Source: Mimachlamys varia (taxonomy: Eukaryota; Mollusca; Bivalvia; Pectinida; Pectinidae). Taken from it: a DNA stretch of 64,000 nucleotides. Location: assembly GCA_947623455.1 (NCBI GenBank), contig OX392535.1:38030688-38094687 (forward strand), in the 5' to 3' direction. The notes under the pieces were generated by a model. That model was not told the origin of the DNA. It saw only the letters and a list, made by a program, of their open reading frames with translations, and ran no database searches. Below, one piece after another: positions 60,343 to 64,000 of the stretch. Numbering within the stretch: the stretch's first letter is position 1; each line of letters begins with the position of its first letter. A program made the translations under genes and the position numbers.

Positions 60343-60768
60343 AGTATTGCATAGCTTGTAATTCATTTATATATGCGTGACTTTCACCGCGGTCATATTA
60401 TAACTAAGTAAACATACCTTCAAAATTTCAACCCCAAACACAAATACACACACATAAAGAAACGCAAGACAATCTGATATCACAAGTTCTAACATTTCGA
60501 AAGCTCAGATATTTACAGTAAATAGTGAAACATGGATTCAGTGAATGTTTACTTCTGCCAGTTCTGTTTTCCAACATTTCGTGATCGATATGTTACAACA
60601 TGTACCGGGGTGTGCACGCGCTTTATGTAGCCTCATCCATAATCTTTCGTTACATCCATCTTTCAGAATCCTCTTGTTCTCGGCACATACGCTTACAGAA
60701 TACGTAGCTTCTAACAACTAAATTTTACTTAAGGACTGGTTGTCGTATTTTTGACATTCATTGGTGTG

Positions 60769-60852
60769 TAACATACATTGGCTTATCTACATATTGAATG
60801 GTGCACGCTACCGCACCATGTTGAATATGTAGGTAAGCCAATGTATGTGTTA
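60769..60852. repeat. Near-perfect hairpin, about 36-bp stem and 8-base loop
   Basis: Left arm TAACATACATTGGCTTATCT to GGTGC (60769-60804); loop ACGCTACC (60805-60812); right arm GCACCATGTTGAATATG to GTATGTGTTA (60813-60852). There are two 2-base bulges and two mismatches. It is isolated in unique sequence. It could be a small MITE remnant or a precursor-microRNA-like hairpin. Confidence 0.8.
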
Positions 60853-61054
60853 AAAATGGAATTATTTTGCTGCCCAAAACTTCATGTTTTTTGTTCATTC
60901 AAGTTGATTTTTAAATATATGCCAAAATCTCCAATACTTTATCCAATATTGTTTTCATTATTATGAATGACTAAATGATGCGACAATACGAAGCTTTTGG
61001 TCTTTGTCACTTTGGGCGGATGCGCAGGAGTTTGCAATGATATTAATAATAATA

Positions 61055-61575
61055 TCAAGATAAATTAGAGTATACTGCAGCGTTAACAAGATCATAATCC
61101 AAACTCAAAATCGATTAAACCAGGAGCACGATATGAACAAAGGAAAGATTGACATGGAGGCCCTTGTGAAAGTACAAGAGAATAATATTATGTGTTCCGG
61201 AGGAGTAAGCGTCTTCTGCTTCATCGACGACACCCGCCATGTAAATCTTTGTCACATCCAAGTAAACATCATGTTCTCAAAATGAGAACCGAATATCATT
61301 GGGGCAAAATATGAAAAAAAAAATTACATGGACACCCTTGAAAAAGTACAAGAGAATAAGACCATGTGTTCCGGAAAAGTAAGCGTCTTTTGCTTCATCG
61401 ACGACACCCGCCATGTAAATCTTGGGTCACATCCAAGTAAGCATCAATCCTCAAAATGAGAACCGAGTATCAATGTCAATCACAGCAAGTAAGAACAATA
61501 ATAAGCAAACTCAAAAACTACAGAATATTTCTCAATGTCAATAAAAGAAAGACGGCGACCATAAAACTTGATAAT
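61055..61575 (+). repeat. Family X, two consecutive copies
   Basis: First copy: CTCAAAATCGATTAAACC, GTTCCGGAGGAGTAAGCG and CACCCGCCATGTAAATC. A second begins near 61300 with GGGGCAAAATATGAAAA, GTTCCGGAAAAGTAAGCG and ATCTTGGGTCACATCC (one extra G), then the distal CTCAAAAACTACAG part. Confidence 0.87.
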
Positions 61576-62580
61576 ACCACTGACTAATCCCTTTGTCATT
61601 TTATGTCAATAAAATATGTTTATCAAGCTTAATAATATCACAAGCTTGAGAACGCGTCCCCTGAAAATGGTCTAAAACATGTTAATATATGTTAATAGTT
61701 TCGTATGTCAGCTTTTTGATGATGTTTCATTTGTTTTTTGTTGTGGTTTTTTTTTTGAGTAAAACATTATTAAAATAGCATATAATTCCCGTATGATTAA
61801 ATTTCTGATTTTTTAAAAAGATTTACATTTCTCAAGATTACTCGAAAGACATAAAAGTTTCGTTCATTTCAAATTTCGTATTTTCATGTTATTAAGTTAC
61901 TTTTTGCAGATAACTTGCATTAAGTTTTTGCTACCACCGTCAGTATCTTGCTCGATAAAAAGGCATCATGTGCAAAGAATACAACGTAATCATAGATGAA
62001 GACAGGATAATTATATCCAAACAGAGCGCTCCGTTAAATGGCTACTTTCAATAGACACTTTAGTGTATGCGGCATCGGTATCTGGATTGTGGCTTAAAAA
62101 ATAGATCTGCCTCGCGCTGACACAAATTATACAGAGAAGAGTTCCAATTCCGGTGATGGACTTCCTGTAGAACCGAGGAGATGACAATAACGGGTTTTGG
62201 AGTATTTCTATAATCAAAGCCTATTGTTACCAAATACAGCATATTTTCCCAACAAGGCACAGCGTATTTTCCTGCTTCAGCACAGTGTTTCTACATCATT
62301 TTTTTCCCTGCTAAATTACACCAATGACCTCTTTTAGCTAGAAATTCGTTAATTTATGAGATAATTTTTAAAAAAACCTAGCCATTTCAAATTTACAAAG
62401 TTGATATGTTTACACGGCATAATCCCATTAGATAATTACAAATTCATCATGGTCATACTGTATAATTTTTATATCTCATATTGTCCCTGTAAACCAAAGG
62501 CTGACATATCAAATGAGCTTTGGTTACATTATGATACGACTGAAAATTCATTCACAGAAAACCCAACTTGCAAGACGCAA
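61576..62580. other. Unique A+T-rich sequence, no gene seen
   Basis: Overlapping minus-strand frames at 62011-62260 and a plus frame at 62401-62607 are not recognised. Confidence 0.5.
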
Positions 62581-62667
62581 TGGCCCCAGTTTCGCGAAAG
62601 TTCCTAAACTGAAAAAAAAATCTGAAGAATTTCCCTAAGTTCAGGAACATTCATAAAACTGGGACCA
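62581..62667. mobile_element. Short MITE-like inverted repeat
   Basis: TGGCCCCAGTTTCGCGAAAG with TTCCTAAACT on the left; AGTTCAGGAACATTCATAAA with ACTGGGACCA on the right, near-complementary. The ends are related to those of 58298-58502 (CAGTTTC, then GTTCCT). Confidence 0.7.
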
Positions 62668-64000
62668 GGAACCTTACATTAGTCTAAATCTGGGGAAGTC
62701 TCAACTAACATTCGCTAAAACTAGCTGAAATATAAGATATATTCAAATGAATTAATACAATTCGTGGAAACGTTAAGTTGGTATAAATTGGATTCAGACT
62801 AGAACAGAAACATTTGTAGGTTGGTTAACAGTGTTTGGTCATCAAAACAATTGGAAACGATTCGCTTTTAAAACTTCTCGCCTTCAATTTGTCGACTATG
62901 GTTATGTCTATTATTTCAAATTCAAAGGAAATAATCTAAAAAAAAAATAACAGGTCCAGATTGTTCTGGCATATTTTTATATATATGATACTTTGTTTTG
63001 ATCGAAGTTTGGAAAGTTAAACACTATACAATAAGACTTTTGGAATGAAGTTGTGCTCGGTTTATTTCATATCTTGCCGCTGACAACCTTTGTTTTGGGA
63101 AAATTTAATATCATGAACCCTAAAGCAAATATAACGTTATGTTAATAGAACAAAGTTTTATATTCAAATACTTCATTTAAGGATTTACCTCATTTTGACT
63201 ATATATACGGTAGAATGACCACAGTTGGCACTGAACATATTTTATGGTGCGCGTTAGCGTTGCCAACTGCGAGCATATTGCTGTATACGGAGTTAAAATT
63301 TACATACTATAGAAAGAATAAAGTTACTTCGGTGGTAACTGTGATAGTCATAGTTGTTAAGATGAAATTTACATCGATATACTTGTAAGTGTAAACGATA
63401 CGTAGTCAGCTATCAGTTTGCAATTTATTTTCATTGGTCCTTTTTGTAAATATTGCCGAAAAATGTGAGTCTCAATGCTAAATTGAAGTATTTTCAGAAT
63501 TTCTATGAGTCCTTTTATGATTTTATGAGTACTGGACTCGGGACTCACACCTTGATTGATTGTTTTTTTCATCTTTACATATATTTTTTTATCAAATTAT
63601 ATTACTAGCACTCCAAACCCATTTATTCATCATCTATAATGGTCATTAAAAAGACGCAATGACACACCGATCTGGAAGTGACGCTGTCAAACGTCGCAAC
63701 AGGTATTTATCAAGCCGACATTGTTAGCTTTACCGTAAAATAATTGCGAGTGTGTATGAATGGGATAAAAGTATTTGCCAGCATCCGTGTATTGTGTTAT
63801 TAGACGTAATAGATCTCGTTTATGTTTTATGTTTCAAGATGTCGAAGGAACCAAAGAATAACTGTCATCAAGTAGACCCAGTTATCGTTCTGAAGCGTCA
63901 ACGGCGCCATATTTGAGACAAACATCAATTTACCCAACCGTTTTTCATTGTGTAAACGCTAGTTTGCTAAGCTGAAGATTGAGTTTTGTTTATTTTACGT
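62668..64000. other. Unique A+T-rich sequence, no gene seen
   Basis: No repeat family apart from a possible SINE-tail scrap (ATGGTCATTAAAAAGACG) at about 63640. The minus-strand frame 63369-63572 is not recognised. Confidence 0.5.

Overview
The window looks like a non-coding, repeat-dominated piece of an animal nuclear genome, most likely a bivalve mollusc. The evidence is indirect. The sequence is A+T-rich and full of minisatellites. It carries several copies of a tRNA-derived SINE with the CTCCGGGTACTCCGG block of the V-SINE superfamily (the molluscan family RUDI is the nearest one I know), plus further dispersed families with the 3' tail GTTAATAGGACGT. No ribosomal RNA, free-standing tRNA gene, CRISPR array, operon or prokaryotic gene layout is visible. 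I could not identify any protein-coding gene with confidence; a few short reading frames are listed at low confidence.

Layout. 1-2690: two adjoining arrays (29-bp units, then mixed 33/41-bp units) that share a core. 2691-5093: unique sequence with one inverted-repeat element. 5094-20928: one 15.8-kb array of about 26-bp units (roughly 600 copies) with large internal duplications. 20929-40287: mostly unique sequence with SINEs, three other dispersed families (called X, Y and Z here) and small minisatellites (29, about 55, 37, 20 and 28 bp). 40288-43253: a G-rich 10-bp array. 43254-48872: SINE, Y and V-domain copies, then a 37-bp array, a 1.5-kb array of 28-bp units and a second 28-bp array. 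48873-64000: unique sequence with X, Y and SINE copies, 17-bp and 19-bp arrays, several hairpin-forming elements resembling MITEs, and a strong G-quadruplex motif.

Roughly 40% of the window is tandem repeat. The most informative patterns are these: the 26-bp array grew by kilobase-scale block duplications that can be traced by rare variants; at least two minisatellites appear to have arisen inside dispersed elements (the 20-bp array from a Y element, the 37-bp array from a Z element); and small arrays repeatedly sit beside dispersed elements. Long reading frames inside the arrays are by-products of the repeats and are not annotated as genes.
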